Shown one piece after another: positions 22,759 to 34,694 of a stretch of DNA of 64,000 nucleotides (position 1 is the first letter of the stretch; each line of letters opens with the position of its first letter). Origin of the DNA: Leptidea sinapis (taxonomy: Eukaryota > Arthropoda > Insecta > Lepidoptera > Pieridae); the NCBI RefSeq assembly GCF_905404315.1, contig NC_066275.1, positions 4,960,001 to 5,024,000 of the forward strand, given 5' to 3'. The translations under genes were made by a program, and so were the position numbers. The notes under the pieces are model-generated. The model saw only the letters and a list, made by a program, of their open reading frames with translations. It ran no database searches and was not told where the DNA came from.

Positions 22759-22964
22759 CTAATGGTTATTATGTACTATTTGCTTCATTATTATCTCATC
22801 GTCGATGGTGTAAAAGTAAGCTTTGCAGCCTTTGGTACGCTTAGTGCAATACCAGCGTCTCTTTGTGACCCCCCCGATGTCCTTCGTGAGATGCACGGTG
22901 AAGGAATCACCTCCGAGGATCATCATATGACGGCCGTTGCTTCTGGTCAACATTCTCGGTTCAT
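22759..22964 (-). CDS. mod(mdg4): F10: FLYWCH terminal exon
   Basis: Acceptor ctcactttcAG at 22965-22966, split bases AT. It encodes 67 residues: EPRMLTRSNGRHMMILGG, FTVHLTKDIGG, W37, C39, GCKAY with C46. The terminus is HNNH (64-67) instead of HNH, so the last two ligands are separated by one extra residue. It is not obvious whether zinc binding tolerates this. The rest of the domain is intact. Confidence 0.9.
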
Positions 22965-22979
22965 CTGAAAGTGAGTGAT

Positions 22980-24800
22980 ACCATTATTGTTCCGCAGCTT
23001 GTATCGGCGTAATTGAGCACCGGGTCACTTGGAAGTCACTTTCGTACTAAGTAAGGTGAGACAGTTCTTCACATCAAATGTCAAGTGTAGTCTTTTACTG
23101 TGAGATATGCAGTAACTCCTCTAGAGGAGTTATTCACCGTACATTTAATCTCGATATTTGTAAGATTTCCCGAAGATGTACGATTGCGAATATAAGCAGA
23201 ATATAATATAGTCATCATAATATATATAGCCTATACATTAACCAATCACATGACCCATTTACAAACCAAACTTCAACATGATTCAGATGATAAGGATATT
23301 CAAACCAACAGAATACAATTACAATTAAAACCAAAAGTGAGAGTTAAAAAACATATTATTTACATAATATAATATATGCATATGAAATGTCTATATTTTG
23401 TGTCTATCATTTGGGTAGAAGCACCATAATGTTGCTATGATGACTATAGTGTTACAAAAAAATATGGGTAGTGGTGTTTTCATACGATCATGTGACCCGT
23501 ACGCTCGTTTATCGATAAAAAAAGGGTCTTACCAAGTTTGTGTGAAAAAAATCAATACTGCTCAGATAAATAAATCGATAAAATAAAAAGGGAACAGTAA
23601 TTTCAACATTTAATGATATTTTTGTGTAAAAGTTCTTATTGAATTTTTTTCTTATAATATCAATGACAAGTTCTCTAACCATATCAGATTCATCAGAGAT
23701 CTATACAGAAAATTCTAATCGTTGTTCAGCAAAACAGTATACAGTAGTGATTAATGTACTTTAACCTGCTTCTTTATTAGTAAGGTTAAAAAGGAAAACC
23801 ATTTTGAAGCGGTAGTCTAATTAAATAGTAAATGTAAAAATATTACTAAAAAGAAAACTAAGAAAACCTATATAAAGTGTTTGATATACACATTTTGGAA
23901 GAAAATAAAAAAAAATACTGGTCACCATCACTCTGTCGTATTGTCCTAAGAATGTATGTATGTAGAACTTAGACATATACTAACAAGGCTAGGCAATTTA
24001 AGTAAACGTAAAAATAAAATATTATAAAAATTATCATTCAGTACCAGTATTTTCAAATGAAAGTCAAATGTAGCTAAAATATATATATTTTTTATATAAG
24101 AAAATTTTCCCAAAACTTTGAATTCAATCTACTCTAGTATACTTTAAATTACATCAAAAGCTAAGGCTTAGTTTTCTATTTCAAATTTGAAGCAGGTTTT
24201 CATTGCCTTCTTAGAATTTGTTTGCAAAAATAAAGAACGATGGTTTTGAAAATATGGTAAAAAAGTGATAATTTATTAATGAAGTTTATGTGTCAATTTT
24301 ATATGTATCAGTTTAATATATCTCTGGTAGTGTTATGGTTTGGCGATTTAAATAAATACTCGGGTAGAGCTACTTAACCGTAGACATAAAAAAAATACAA
24401 AAATAAATATATTACACCTTATTAAAGTAATTTAGTAGCCGCGCGCTAGCTTTATTAATTTTATTAATATTTTGTTTCCTAAATTGTTTGTTTGAAATTT
24501 TAAATTATTTACTTTAATTTTTAATTTAAAATTTCTTTGATTAAGGTAAAGTAAGTAGACCTAATCTAATCGTGTGTTTATTTGTCGCCATTATAGCTCC
24601 ACTCTGTATAATAAGTAGACAGAGTTGATGTTTTTATTGCGAATGTCTAATTTTCAGTTAATATTAATAAAAATAATTATTTCATTGATTTTAGATCCAG
24701 TGGATACTGTTATGAAAGATATGATAATATGTTATTATAAAGTAATATATTCATATGTATAAAAATATTGAAGCATTTTTTTATTTATTTAAAAATAATT
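22980..24800. other. AT-rich spacer between F10 and F11
   Basis: No credible coding frame on either strand and no recognisable mobile element. Only intron-like AT-rich sequence is seen, with the usual short homopolymer runs. Confidence 0.45.
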
Positions 24801-24815
24801 CTGTTCGAATGATTG

Positions 24816-25039
24816 TCAATGATTATGTATAGCTGTGGTTGTAGTGTAAACAATATCATTAAAAGTGTACAAACATGCTTTACAGCCTTTCATTTTCTTC
24901 CTGCAGCGCCATCTAGTCTTAGCGATTCTATTATCAGCGTGAATTATCTTTGTCGATTCAACAGTAAATTCGTAGCCATTAACTTTTAATACTCGGACAC
25001 CTTCATCTGTTGTTGTTATTGTAAATTGTGGTTCTTCCT
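24816..25039 (-). CDS. mod(mdg4): F11: FLYWCH terminal exon, subfamily 2
   Basis: No suitable ATG. Acceptor taatttttttTAG at 25040-25041, split bases AG. It encodes 73 residues: EEPQFTITTTDEGVRVLKV, NGYEFTVESTK, R-W43-R-C45, GCKAC with C52, TAIHNH at the end before TGA. First member, from the left, of the KTRWRCRK subfamily (F11-F15), in which a longer insert separates the GYE strand from the Trp. Confidence 0.92.
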
Positions 25040-25044
25040 CTAAA

Positions 25045-25860
25045 AAAAATTACAAACAAGCATAAATTGATGCTCACAATTATTAATATTTTAATATATT
25101 TAGAGCATCTTGTAAAATTTAAATTTCTACAATGCTCATTCTAATTCGTCAAATCATGTTTATTCAATATGAATTAAAGAATAAAACAAAAATAACTGCA
25201 TATATTTTACTAAACCTGAATTTGTAAGGTTGGTAACAATTTTTTTCGTAATTATTCCGAAATCTCTTCAAATAACGTCTGTTTTTTTATACAGACATTT
25301 GTCGAATTAGTTCATAATTAAACATAATAATTTAAATTAAAGTTAACGATAATATTCTAGTACACGCAAGATAAAAAAACCACCAAATACATTCACAGGA
25401 TCATTCGGGTCAAATAAATAAATTGTTATTTGTAAAAACGTTAAAGTCCGTAACGTGGACATCGCCTTAACCCTCATAATGTAAAATATTAAATTCACTT
25501 ACATTAAAGAATGTATTAAAATGTTATGACCTACTGTGTTATATAGATATGCAGCCACTACGTGTGCTCCCATGCTTGCCAACTGGTGATCGTTAACATG
25601 AGACCTATAATCATCATAATATGTAGCCTGCCAACCAACCAACCAACATCAAAACATCACAAATTTGTGTTTTCCCGATTTCTCCGCCAGTTGTTAACTG
25701 ATTTAAATATATATTTTTTTATAAGTATTGTCAAGTGTTTTTTTTTTTCATTAAATGTATATAAGTTTGGGGGCTGAAATTTTATTGATAATTATATTGG
25801 CCATTTGTCAATGATTTCAGTAGCAACTTATATATATAGAGAAGGCTTTTTTTAACCTCA
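25045..25860. other. AT-rich spacer upstream of F11
   Basis: No recognisable gene. The only notable detail is a small tandem ccaaccaaccaacc near 25,631. Confidence 0.4.
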
Positions 25861-26194
25861 ACAGCTAAGACAGCAAAATACACATGGAGATAGATCATTG
25901 GTCCGCAACATTTGGTCCACGTATTGAGTTGAGGGCGGCAACTCATCCTGGATATAATAAATTAATCCAAAAAATAAGTACACTGACATATAGTACCAAA
26001 ACAGCAGGTGGTATGAGCCTTTTACAAAAGGTATATATTGACCCACACATCATTAACAATAAGGTAATATACTTTGATTCGAAATACTCCGTCATGTAAG
26101 CATACCATAGTGTGACAAACATAAGACCTCTTTTGTTTTTATGAGCGTCAAATTACACAAACTTTATTTTATCGTTTCCAAATAGATTAGTTAA

Positions 26195-26400
26195 ATACCT
26201 CCACAGTGCGGTTTTCAAGAAACTCTCTTCACGTACTATGAAACTGTGGAATGCGTTTTTTGCGCGGTATTTTCAGGACGATAACCTCCTCAAAAAGCAG
26301 GTATACCTTCCTCAAACGATCGGCAACGCTTATATTATTACTCAAGTCTGACTTAATTAATATCAGATGAGCCGTATGATCATTTGTCCTCCTCTTCGGA
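26195..26400 (+). pseudogene. LINE ORF2 C-terminal tail, family T copy 1
   Basis: cagtgcggttttcaagaaac and tgtggaatgcgttttttgc correspond to STVRFSRNS and LWNAFFARYF, then DDNLLKKQVYLPQTIGNAY. The same tail (STVRFSRNFLP) recurs at 27,560-27,990 and, on the minus strand, at 38,945-39,150. Confidence 0.55.
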
Positions 26401-26524
26401 ATACTAATTAATAATAAAAAATATAACATTGATAAATACAGACGTTAATATTTAGTCCAATGATGGAGCTGGAAGTTAATAGCATGGTCGATGCTTAGTC
26501 ACAATTTAGCAAATTTCATATTTA

Positions 26525-26781
26525 TTACATAAAAATTCTGTATTGAGTACAATCATTGGTTACGTGATTATGTCGAGCTGTGTCAGTATGATATAAAGTA
26601 TTATTGAAAGTGTGCAGAAAAGCGTTACACCCTTTCATTCTCTTCCTGCAGCGCCATCTTGTTTTGACAATGGAATTCTCACCGCTAATAGTTTTTGTCC
26701 AGTGAACAGTATATTCATAGCCATTCACATTCAATATTCGAACGCCTCTTTTTGTTGTGTTTAACGTATAGTGTAATCCAA
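26525..26781 (-). CDS. mod(mdg4): F12: FLYWCH terminal exon, subfamily 2
   Basis: Acceptor atctttttttAG at 26782-26783, split bases TT. It encodes 84 residues: GLHYTLNTTKRGVRILNV, NGYEYTVHWTK, W42, C44, GCNAF with C51, ARHNH ending at 72, then a 12-residue tail. The stop TAA overlaps an AATAAA at 26521-26526. The ATG-initiated open frame reading further upstream is intron. Confidence 0.92.
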
Positions 26782-26879
26782 CTAAAAAAAGATAAAAGAA
26801 GTTAGATACTTGAAGATTAAAATTTTCAAAATCGTCTGAATTCAAGTTTCTGACTGACTCAAAGGCAATTATTTGATTA

Positions 26880-27560
26880 ATTAACCATGTTTAAATTTAG
26901 CCTAACATATTAATTTACACACATACAATGATTACACGAACATGTCTTACACAATAATATTTTACATTGGACAGCACTCAATAAATAATAAGGAAAAAAA
27001 AGGGTAGTAATGTATTCCCGCAACAAGTTATAGTCCTTTGGTGTTACAGTAGAAAAACCCTATAATATCTTATTTTTATTTATTTATTAGAGCAACTAAC
27101 AAAATACACTCTTTACAAGCTTTAACTTAAAATATAATAATAATATGGATAAGAGTTAATTCACTTAAAAGCTCCCACAGCATTCATAATTTTTACTACG
27201 TTTATAAGCTAGTAATTTTAACAATTTAAAAACTAAAATCTATAAATATTGTAATATATAATTTAAAATAAAGACAAGGTTTCTAAATCACGTGTTTAAA
27301 TTATACGAAGTAATTACTGCAAGTATTTGTAGAAAAAATAATATTGTAATAAATTTTTACAATTAAATTTTTATACAATTACAAATATATTTTATTTGTT
27401 TTTACAACTTATACATATTAAAATTTATTTAATTATCGTGCATTGGTTGGAGTTCAATAGTAGTAGATGAATTCCAAAAGGGTAATTAATGGTAGCTGAA
27501 ATACAAATAGTCTAGTTGACTCTACAAAGTAGACTACTTGTATCCTACTTACAAACGTCA
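26880..27560. other. AT-rich spacer upstream of F12
   Basis: Very AT-rich, with a short run of ttatttatttattag near 27,075 that may be an old LINE 3' end. No coding sequence. Confidence 0.4.
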
Positions 27561-28075
27561 GGGTGTTGGTGTGCGCGCATCCTAAAAATTTAATAGAGCA
27601 TGGCAATACTTCAAGCCGGCTCACATTCTAGCGCTCTACAAAGCGCACCCCAGTATTAGCTCGAACCATGTGACCGCATGCATCGCGGATCTGCTTAAAT
27701 TGTTGGGGACCCAGTGCTCTGTGAACGACTAGATCACGTTGCGTATAAACGTCGTTTCATTTCTCTACCCGTGATCAATGACGGGGAATGTTCTGAAGAG
27801 CCTAGTGACCTGATTCCTGGCGCCGAATTCCACCTTCGCAGGACACGCCGCAAATATAGATAGGATTAAATATAGATTAGGATATCATCCACACCATCTG
27901 GACGTGTGGCATTCTTCTACAGTCCGATTTTCAAGGAACTTTCTTCCAAGTACAACTAAACTGAGGAATGAGCTTCCTGGTACCGCCCTTAGTCGCCTCT
28001 TACGACACACTTGGTCCTGGGATTCCCCTATTCTTGTTACGCCACGGGGAAGCACAGGGCAAAATCGAGATTAAC
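27560..28075 (+). pseudogene. LINE ORF2 C-terminal tail, family T copy 2
   Basis: The plus strand gives HPHHLDVWHSSTVRFSRNFL and STTKLRNELPGTA around 27,885-27,990, a common lepidopteran LINE tail. The preceding 300 bases show the expected upstream text (SLVT, ADFHLRR-like FAGHAANI) with stops. It ends in a GC-richer tail tcgcctcttacgacacac. Confidence 0.6.
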
Positions 28076-28249
28076 AATGCTCAGCATAACATTGATAAAC
28101 CTTTACTATTTCAAAGTGAAGTAGTTTTGTCTCCAGTGAAGTAGTTTGAACTTTTAGCAGCATAAGTACCTTAATCGAAATGAAAATCATGTGGCAAAAT
28201 AGCAAAGTTTATATTTATATAAAAAATGTTTATACGGAAAGACATGTAC

Positions 28250-28479
28250 TTAATGATTATGTTTATCTGTGTCAGTGCTATAGTAGTATAGAGTATCATT
28301 TAGTGTGTGCAAACAAGCTTTACAGCCTTTCATGTACTTCCTGCAGCGCCATCTGGTTTTAACCATTGGATGCATAGCGTGAATATTTTTTGTCGTGTGA
28401 ACAGTATATTCATAGCTCCCCACCATTAATAATCGAACACCTGTCTCTGATGTTGTTATCGAAAACTGTGGTTCAACGC
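28250..28479 (-). CDS. mod(mdg4): F13: FLYWCH terminal exon, subfamily 2
   Basis: No ATG start; found by comparison with F11 and F14. Acceptor ttaattttttAG at 28480-28481, split bases GC. It encodes 75 residues: VEPQFSITTSETGVRLLMV, YEYTVHTTKNIHA, KTRWRCRKYMKGCKAC, a Tyr-rich segment LYYYSTDT, and KHNH before TAA. Confidence 0.92.
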
Positions 28480-28484
28480 CTAAA

Positions 28485-29880
28485 AAATTAAAACAATAAT
28501 TAAGATTAACTATTGAAACAATATAATCAAGAGAGTAAAATGTTCTTTTGAAAGAGATCTTTTTTGAAAGCTTATAAAAATACTAACACGTTTTGGAAAT
28601 CCATCAAGCAAATTACGAATATTGAAAGCCAGAATATCTGACAGTCCTCAAATTTCTTTTCATAAAGCTAATAAATACTTTTCAAGAGATGGTGAATCAC
28701 TTGCAAAACAGACCTGACACCATACCATTGTAAGAATAATTGCTCTCTTTCAGCGTAAATTTCATTTGTTCTTTAAGAAGTATCTCTTGAAGAGGTATCC
28801 TTAGCTTAAGGTCAGATTGTTTGCCTGGCTCTAAATCTTCGTCCAAATCCACTTAAAACATTGCAAAGATTCACAAACTGTCATAACACGCGATAACAAT
28901 TTTAATCAACCGATGCTTAACCTCTTAAATATTCCCTGACCGGCTAAAAACCTGTATCATTCACCTTATTTTAGGTTGGAGATCGCGATTATATAAAAAA
29001 CTATAGACCAGTCCCGGTTTTAAAAAAATGGAAAATCTGGGCATTCGTGCTAATCAATTGTCCTTGTTTTCAGATTACTTGTCAAATCATTCTAAACTTA
29101 TCATACTTTACTTTACTTTTGACTTTGCTGATGGTAGATGTTTGAGCAGCATCATTACGTACTAGGCAAGATCTGCTAAAATCCAACGTTCTAGAATCTA
29201 TAGACATCAGGTCTGATGTCTTCTTTACTCGCTTCATTTCTAGTGTTTATGGTGATGTATAGTGAATAAAAAATAAATATAATGATATTAATTAGTAATA
29301 ATGATTTTAATCTACGAAAAACTACTTTTAATTACAGTCAAAACTTAATCTACACATTTAACACATTTCTGTTCTTATTTATTTTTCGAATTGAACATAA
29401 ATTCAGACTACTTGAGATTAAAATTAACTTTTTAACATTAATTAGACACTAAAACAATAAAGTAAAATATTTTTTACAACGAATTAGCGATGGGTTTTGC
29501 TTACTGGTTAATTTTTTGGCATATCATATCACATTTAACTTAATTATAATAAAATTATATACAATATAAATATAAAATAAATTGCATCAAGCAAACACAA
29601 ATATATTCCAGAACTTGCACAGGCCTTCCAGCAGTACAGATTCAATTAATTTAAAGCACGTACTAGAATTTCATAAACGAGATAACCAAAGATGTAATGT
29701 CAAACAAAATTGGAGAGATGTATATTGAGAAAAATAGGGATAGGGGAGAATAGCAGATACATTACGAGTAATATATGACATATCTAGTGTATAATATCAA
29801 AGGGGCCTAGATTTTTTTTTCAACTTTTAAGAAACAATATAATGTTTATATCTTCAGTAGGAAGATTTCCTTATAAGAAA
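28485..29880. other. Spacer between F13 and the SINE
   Basis: AT-rich, no recognised protein. A stretch at 28,965-29,230 reads faintly like a degraded LINE RT (tcccggttttaaaaaaatgg, gtttgagcagcatcattacgtac), too decayed to classify. Confidence 0.35.
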
Positions 29881-29894
29881 AAGCGACAAGACGA

Positions 29895-30145
29895 GCGAAA
29901 CGTTCACTGACAGTAAATGATTCGCCCAGTCTATTACAACTCAGTGCCGCTCAGGGTTCTTGAAAAAGCCAAAACTCTGAGCGGCATCTCAATATTACTC
30001 ATCACTTTGAGATATAGGATGTTAAGTTGCCCAGTAGTTACAATAGCTACGACACCATTCAACCGCAACACGATAAGGCTTTCACATTACTGTTTGACGG
30101 CAAAAGAGGCATCGCTGTAGCACCCGCTGCAACGATGCCTCACGG
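29895..30145 (-). repeat. Lepidopteran SINE-like repeat, copy A
   Basis: Reverse-complement relative of the repeat at 52,930-53,230. Both share aacttaacatc-tatatctcaa, a hairpin built on gccgctcaga / tgagcggc, and a 3' end with gctcgtct-gtcgc. The hairpin suggests a structured RNA. The right edge carries a further 9-bp inverted repeat (gaggcatcg, 30106-30114 and 30133-30141). Confidence 0.65.
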
Positions 30146-30320
30146 TAAAGTATCTTAACAATAATATATTGTTTATTAAAAATATCTTCGAACTTAACAT
30201 TGATAAATCCGAACGTAAATATTTAGTCCTGCGAGGAAGTTGGAAGTTATAGTCAGAGTAAGCATCATATATAAAATGTTCTCTGTCAGTTTAAAACATT
30301 CTGTTAGTACAGATGTTAAT

Positions 30321-30544
30321 TTAATGATTGTGCCTAGCTGTTTCAGTAGTATATAAAGTATCATTGAAAGTGTACAAATAAGCTTTACAGCCTTTCACGT
30401 ACTTCCTGCAGCGCCATCTGGTTTTGACAACTCCTTTACCAGCGTGAATATTTTTTCTCGTATGGACAGTAAATTCATTGCCATCGACTACTAGCATCAG
30501 TACACCTCTTTCTGTTGTAGTTATCGTAAAATGAGGTCGAAATC
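30321..30544 (-). CDS. mod(mdg4): F14: FLYWCH terminal exon, subfamily 2
   Basis: No ATG start. Acceptor tttaatttttAG at 30545-30546, split bases GA. It encodes 73 residues: FRPHFTITTTERGVLMLVV, GNEFTVHTRKNIHA, KTRWRCRKYVKGCKAY, LYTTETARHNH before TAA. Closest to F13 (shared NIHA and RCRKY). Confidence 0.92.
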
Positions 30545-30599
30545 CTAAAAATTAAAACAAAAAGTAAGATTATACACAAAGATTATAAGCGACAAGAAA

Positions 30600-30950
30600 C
30601 TTATTACATTCATCAAGACCTGAATTTGTAAAAGTGGTAATTGTAGTTTAATCATCATAATCACAATTCAACTGTTTGTGTGTTTTTTTACATGCGCTTT
30701 GAGAGAGAAGAAGCGGCGCAAGAAACTCTCCCAGCATTCTTTTTTGCACTCCTTTTAATAAAATATACAATAAAAAAAAGGAATACCTACATAGAAATAC
30801 AAATAATTCAGTCAATGACATTTCATTACATATGACAATTAATACAATGAGCGGGCGCGGGGTACTTATCTTATATGACATGACAACGTTTGCCGGGTCA
30901 GCACTTGGAATTAAATAAGTGACAAAATAAGATAAGTAAATAATAATGAA
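30600..30950 (-). repeat. Composite of RTE-like motif and LINE 3' UTR
   Basis: On the minus strand tgacccggcaaacgttgtc (about 30,885-30,904) is followed by aaaggagtgcaaaaaag and gagtttcttgcgccgcttct (30705-30728 region). The open frame of 110 codons here is hydrophobic read-through of this repeat and is not a gene. Confidence 0.5.
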
Positions 30951-31570
30951 TGAAATAATAATTGCTAGCTCTAGCATCAAAAGCGAAAATTATTACAGTA
31001 AACTGTTTCAAAGAAGTAATAAGTAATTATTAAATATTCGTAAGTATAGACCCGCTATTTTAGATAACTTGCTTTGCCTTTTAGCTGAAATTTACGTTGG
31101 CGGCTCTTAATCCGTCAAGTGTTATGAAGTATGTAAAGATTATAATTCATAAAAAATTGATCAAACTGAGTAAATCGTTGCTTCAGTGGTGTCCTCAATA
31201 AACCGCTAATAATTGGTATCATAACCTGCACATACAATAAAATACATACGCTATCACATGACAAGAAATTAAGGGCGATTATATTTATTTGTTATGTACG
31301 ATTAAATATTTAAAAGTTTACATTGATTTTTAACTTAAAATAATAAATGTTGCGATATAACGCATTCGATTACGCCTTCACGCAATTAATTATATTTATT
31401 CAATGTTAAAATATAAGGAAATACGCATACAAGAATATTTAATAAAATACTTATTACAGTTAAGACATCTTTACTCTATGAACACAACCGAAAAAATGCT
31501 GTCATTCTATTTCGTTCTTATTATTATTTTTTAGAATAAGCTGTAACAATTTAAATATCGAATGTAAGTC
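30950..31570. other. AT-rich spacer upstream of F14
   Basis: No coding sequence or mobile element could be recognised. Confidence 0.4.
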
Positions 31571-31575
31571 AATTT

Positions 31576-31841
31576 TTAAAAATAGGTATACTTATTAAGT
31601 AAAAATACCGGCATGTCATGATTATGTTTTGCTGTGTCAGTACTACACAAAACGTCATTTAAAGTATTCAAATAAGCGTTACAGCCATTTCTTCTTTGCC
31701 TGCAGCGCCATCTGGTTTTACGCACCGGGTTTTCTCCATTAAAAATTTTGGTGAGGTGTACGGTATATTCATAACCATTTACTGTCATCATTTGGACACC
31801 TCTTGGAGTTATTGACAACGAATATTGTGGTTGAGCGAATC
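31576..31841 (-). CDS. mod(mdg4): F15: FLYWCH terminal exon, subfamily 2
   Basis: Acceptor tatttttcAG at 31842-31843, split bases GA. It encodes 87 residues: FAQPQYSLSITPRGVQMM, NGYEYTVHLTK, KTRWRCRQRRNGCNAY, TAKHNH, then a 13-residue hydrophobic-aromatic tail. Its GCNA matches F12, the other member with GEN before the Trp strand, so F12 and F15 are sister copies. Confidence 0.92.
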
Positions 31842-31974
31842 CTGAAAAATACAACCGCGTTCCAGTTATCTTGTTGACCTAACAGAGATGTCAGTAACAT
31901 TCGATTGAAATTATTTAACCAAAAGTATTCAGACATGTAATGCATCCATTAAATGACTAGAATGCTAGTTGACT

Positions 31975-32900
31975 AGAGGAAGCTATGTCACTATGACATA
32001 AAAGGAACTGCGCTCGATCTTCTGATTTATATCTAAACAATAGAATTCAGAAGGTCGGCGTGAATGGCAGGAGACCTCCTGGGACTCCTCTCAGTATGGG
32101 GGTACCACAAGGGTCTATTCTCGGACCGTTCCTCTTTCTTATCTATATAAATGATCTTCTTAATCTTATAGAGAAATAACATAAGGTACTATTGTTTGCG
32201 GACGACACTTTACTGATTTTCAAAGTGAAAAGAAACCAAGCTATGTATGAAGAAGTAAAGGATATTCTATCTGACATCGTGTACTGATTTAGCGCTAATA
32301 ACCTATTGTTAAATAGCAACAAAACTAAATAAATAAAATTTACCGTACCAAATGTCAAAAATGTAGATGCAAATGTTATGTTAAACGGAGATGTGATAGA
32401 ACCGGTGGAATCTGCTATATTTCTTGGCATAACACTAGATTCCAAATTACAATGGGGCCCCCATATTGAAGGATTGGCGAACAGACTTAGTTCTGCAGCA
32501 TACGCGGTTAAAAAGATTGGGCAATTAACTGACATAGATACGGCGCGACTTGTATACTTTAGTTATTTCCATAGTATGTCTTATGGTATATTGCTACGGG
32601 GCAACGCTGCCGATATTAAAACAATATTTGTGCTGCAGAAGTGGGCTTTTCTGGCTATTTATAAGCTAGGTCCTAAAGAATCATTGAGAGCAAAATTCAA
32701 AGAAATGAACATATTGACTGTTGCTTCTCAATATATTCTTGATAATGTAATGTATGTTCATAGGCACATAAGTGAATTTGCTAGAAACTGTCATAACCAT
32801 AACGTTAACACCAGGAACAGACATAAACTTATAATGCCTACTACTCGGCTACGTCGAGTTAGTAAGTCTTTTGTGGGGCGATGTATATGCTTTTACATTT
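31975..32900 (+). pseudogene. Jockey-like LINE RT, from motif B to near the end of ORF2
   Basis: KGTALDLLIYI, then GRRPPGTPLSMGVPQGSILG (motif B), FLFLIYINDL, LLFADDTLLIFKVKRNQAM with the FADD catalytic motif intact, then after stops VESAIFLGITLDSKLQWGPH, VLQKWAFLAIYKLGPKESLR and KSFVGRCICFY. It ends abruptly at about 32,900 and joins the tail repeat of a different LINE. Confidence 0.85.
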
Positions 32901-32904
32901 GATG

Positions 32905-33065
32905 TTTGAGTGTGTTTGTTGCATCATTTTACATATTGTAATTCAAATCATTTGTAAAACAATGAAAATTTAAATCTTGATTTAAAACAGTGACAATGAG
33001 TTTCTTCCTACTTCTTCTCATTAGCTCAACCCTTTACGAAGTAGCAATAGATTCAATAAGAAGAA
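32905..33065 (+). repeat. LINE 3'-tail repeat, copy 3
   Basis: gtgtttgttgcatcatttt, caaatcatttgtaaaacaatg, tgacaatgagtttcttcc, acttcttctcattagctcaa. The longest match is to copy 2 at 10.7-10.9 kb. Confidence 0.65.
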
Positions 33066-33309
33066 AAATAATCAATAAATACGAATGAAAAAATTATTTA
33101 TTACTATAACGAAATCTAATTTACCATCTATGATGGAGAAATTATTGTATTTAGATAAATAATATATTAAATTCAAAATGTGTTATGTTAGACCAGATCA
33201 TAGACAGTAATTTGCGTTACTTTACACAAACATTGACAATTGACAATCAAAAGCTTGCTTTAATCACACCATTGCAATTTGTGAGTTACTGCGCGATATA
33301 CACTTTGTG

Positions 33310-33311
<2 letters not shown>

Positions 33312-33360
<49 letters not shown>
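33312..33360. repeat. (TA)n microsatellite
   Basis: About 25 uninterrupted TA units. The short open frame that runs through it is not a gene. Confidence 0.95.
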
Positions 33361-33363
<3 letters not shown>

Positions 33364-33364
33364 A

Positions 33365-34690
33365 AAATATTATTGATTTAAATACTAAAAACAATATCAC
33401 ATCATAATTATAATACAATTGCACAATAAATTTAAAATCTTGAATGTTATGTTGACTGGTTTATAGTGAAGTGAGCAAACGGGCAGTTGTTTGTCTGTAT
33501 GTATGTTAGTTTTCATGTGAAATTTAATTTGAAATGTTAGGTATTAAAATCGAGCAGGTACCTTATATTTTATTTGATTTTATATTTGTCTTACATACGT
33601 AAGTCATATACATGTTGTGATAGAGTACACAAAAAACAAATTATGAGTATATATGGAATTTTTTAAGCTAAGCTTAAATACTGAATTGTCGGTGTTTACT
33701 TACTTAATAACTTTTATGAAGCAAATATTAATTATCTTAAATAAAAACCCAAATTAATTCTAAATGAACTACTTTCTAGTGATTATCTTATCAATGTCGT
33801 ATTACCCAGAACAGACATACAACAAATTTTGAGACCTTATAAGAATACCGGCTTAATTCTAATATTTGTATAAAGTTGCTTTATTTACATGTAGAAGATG
33901 AAAAAAATATACGAATCATAAATAATAAATTTTTAACGTATTTTAACAATACAAACACATTTTTATGTGATTATCACAAATAATATAATTATATTATCAA
34001 TAAATAAATTGTAATGTTTACATCTACGAACTACTACCACAATCTAAACTAGGTATACCAACACATTTCATTTAACACATAAGTTCAGTCTATACATAGA
34101 TCAAAATATGAGTATTTAGCAATATTTAGACTAAGATAAGGTAAGGCTCGGTTAAATCGTGAAATTATATTAATTATGAAATTATTAAATTTAATCAACA
34201 AAGTTTAAATCTTAAAAATAAAACAAAAAATTTAAAATTAAGTTTAAATCTATTGAAGAGATTCGATAAGATACATTGCAAAGCTATTCGTTAAGAACTT
34301 ATTAATAAACCCTCACAAACCTCATGGACCATGATGTGAACCTTTTGTTATCAATGAGATTTGGATATTTCTTGTATACTTTATTCAACTCTCAGGTTGT
34401 GGCTTCATCTACAAAATCTACTTTACAACTGATAACCTGCTCAACCCCAATATTTGCATATTAGGAAATTGACTTGAGATGTCGCTCTTGCAAATCTAAA
34501 CAATTTCTTATTTTTTACAAGATTTTATCACCGATACTCATATACCGTCACTCGAACGATTTTGTTTTCAGTTTTATTTGAGATGTTTCTTCATGTTACA
34601 TTTCGTCAGCTACTATTGAAAACGCTATCTCATATTCTTGTTAGTGCCCGCATGCCTACCAGCGCGGCAGTTACGCTTAGATGCAATAAA
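33365..34690. other. AT-rich spacer left of the Tc1/mariner element
   Basis: No coding frame. ttcaactctcaggttgtggcttc, tctactttacaactgataac and aggaaattgacttgagatgtcgctct (34,385-34,485) recur in similar form at 59,489-59,590, so part of this is a dispersed repeat. Confidence 0.5.
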
Positions 34691-34694
34691 TATA

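Noticed and set aside
30648..30980. 110-codon hydrophobic minus-strand frame resembling a membrane protein.
   Set aside because: It runs through an RTE-like motif and a LINE 3' UTR; the hydrophobicity comes from AT-rich sequence.
33185..33376. Frame containing a Tyr-Ile repeat.
   Set aside because: It is translation of a (TA)n microsatellite.
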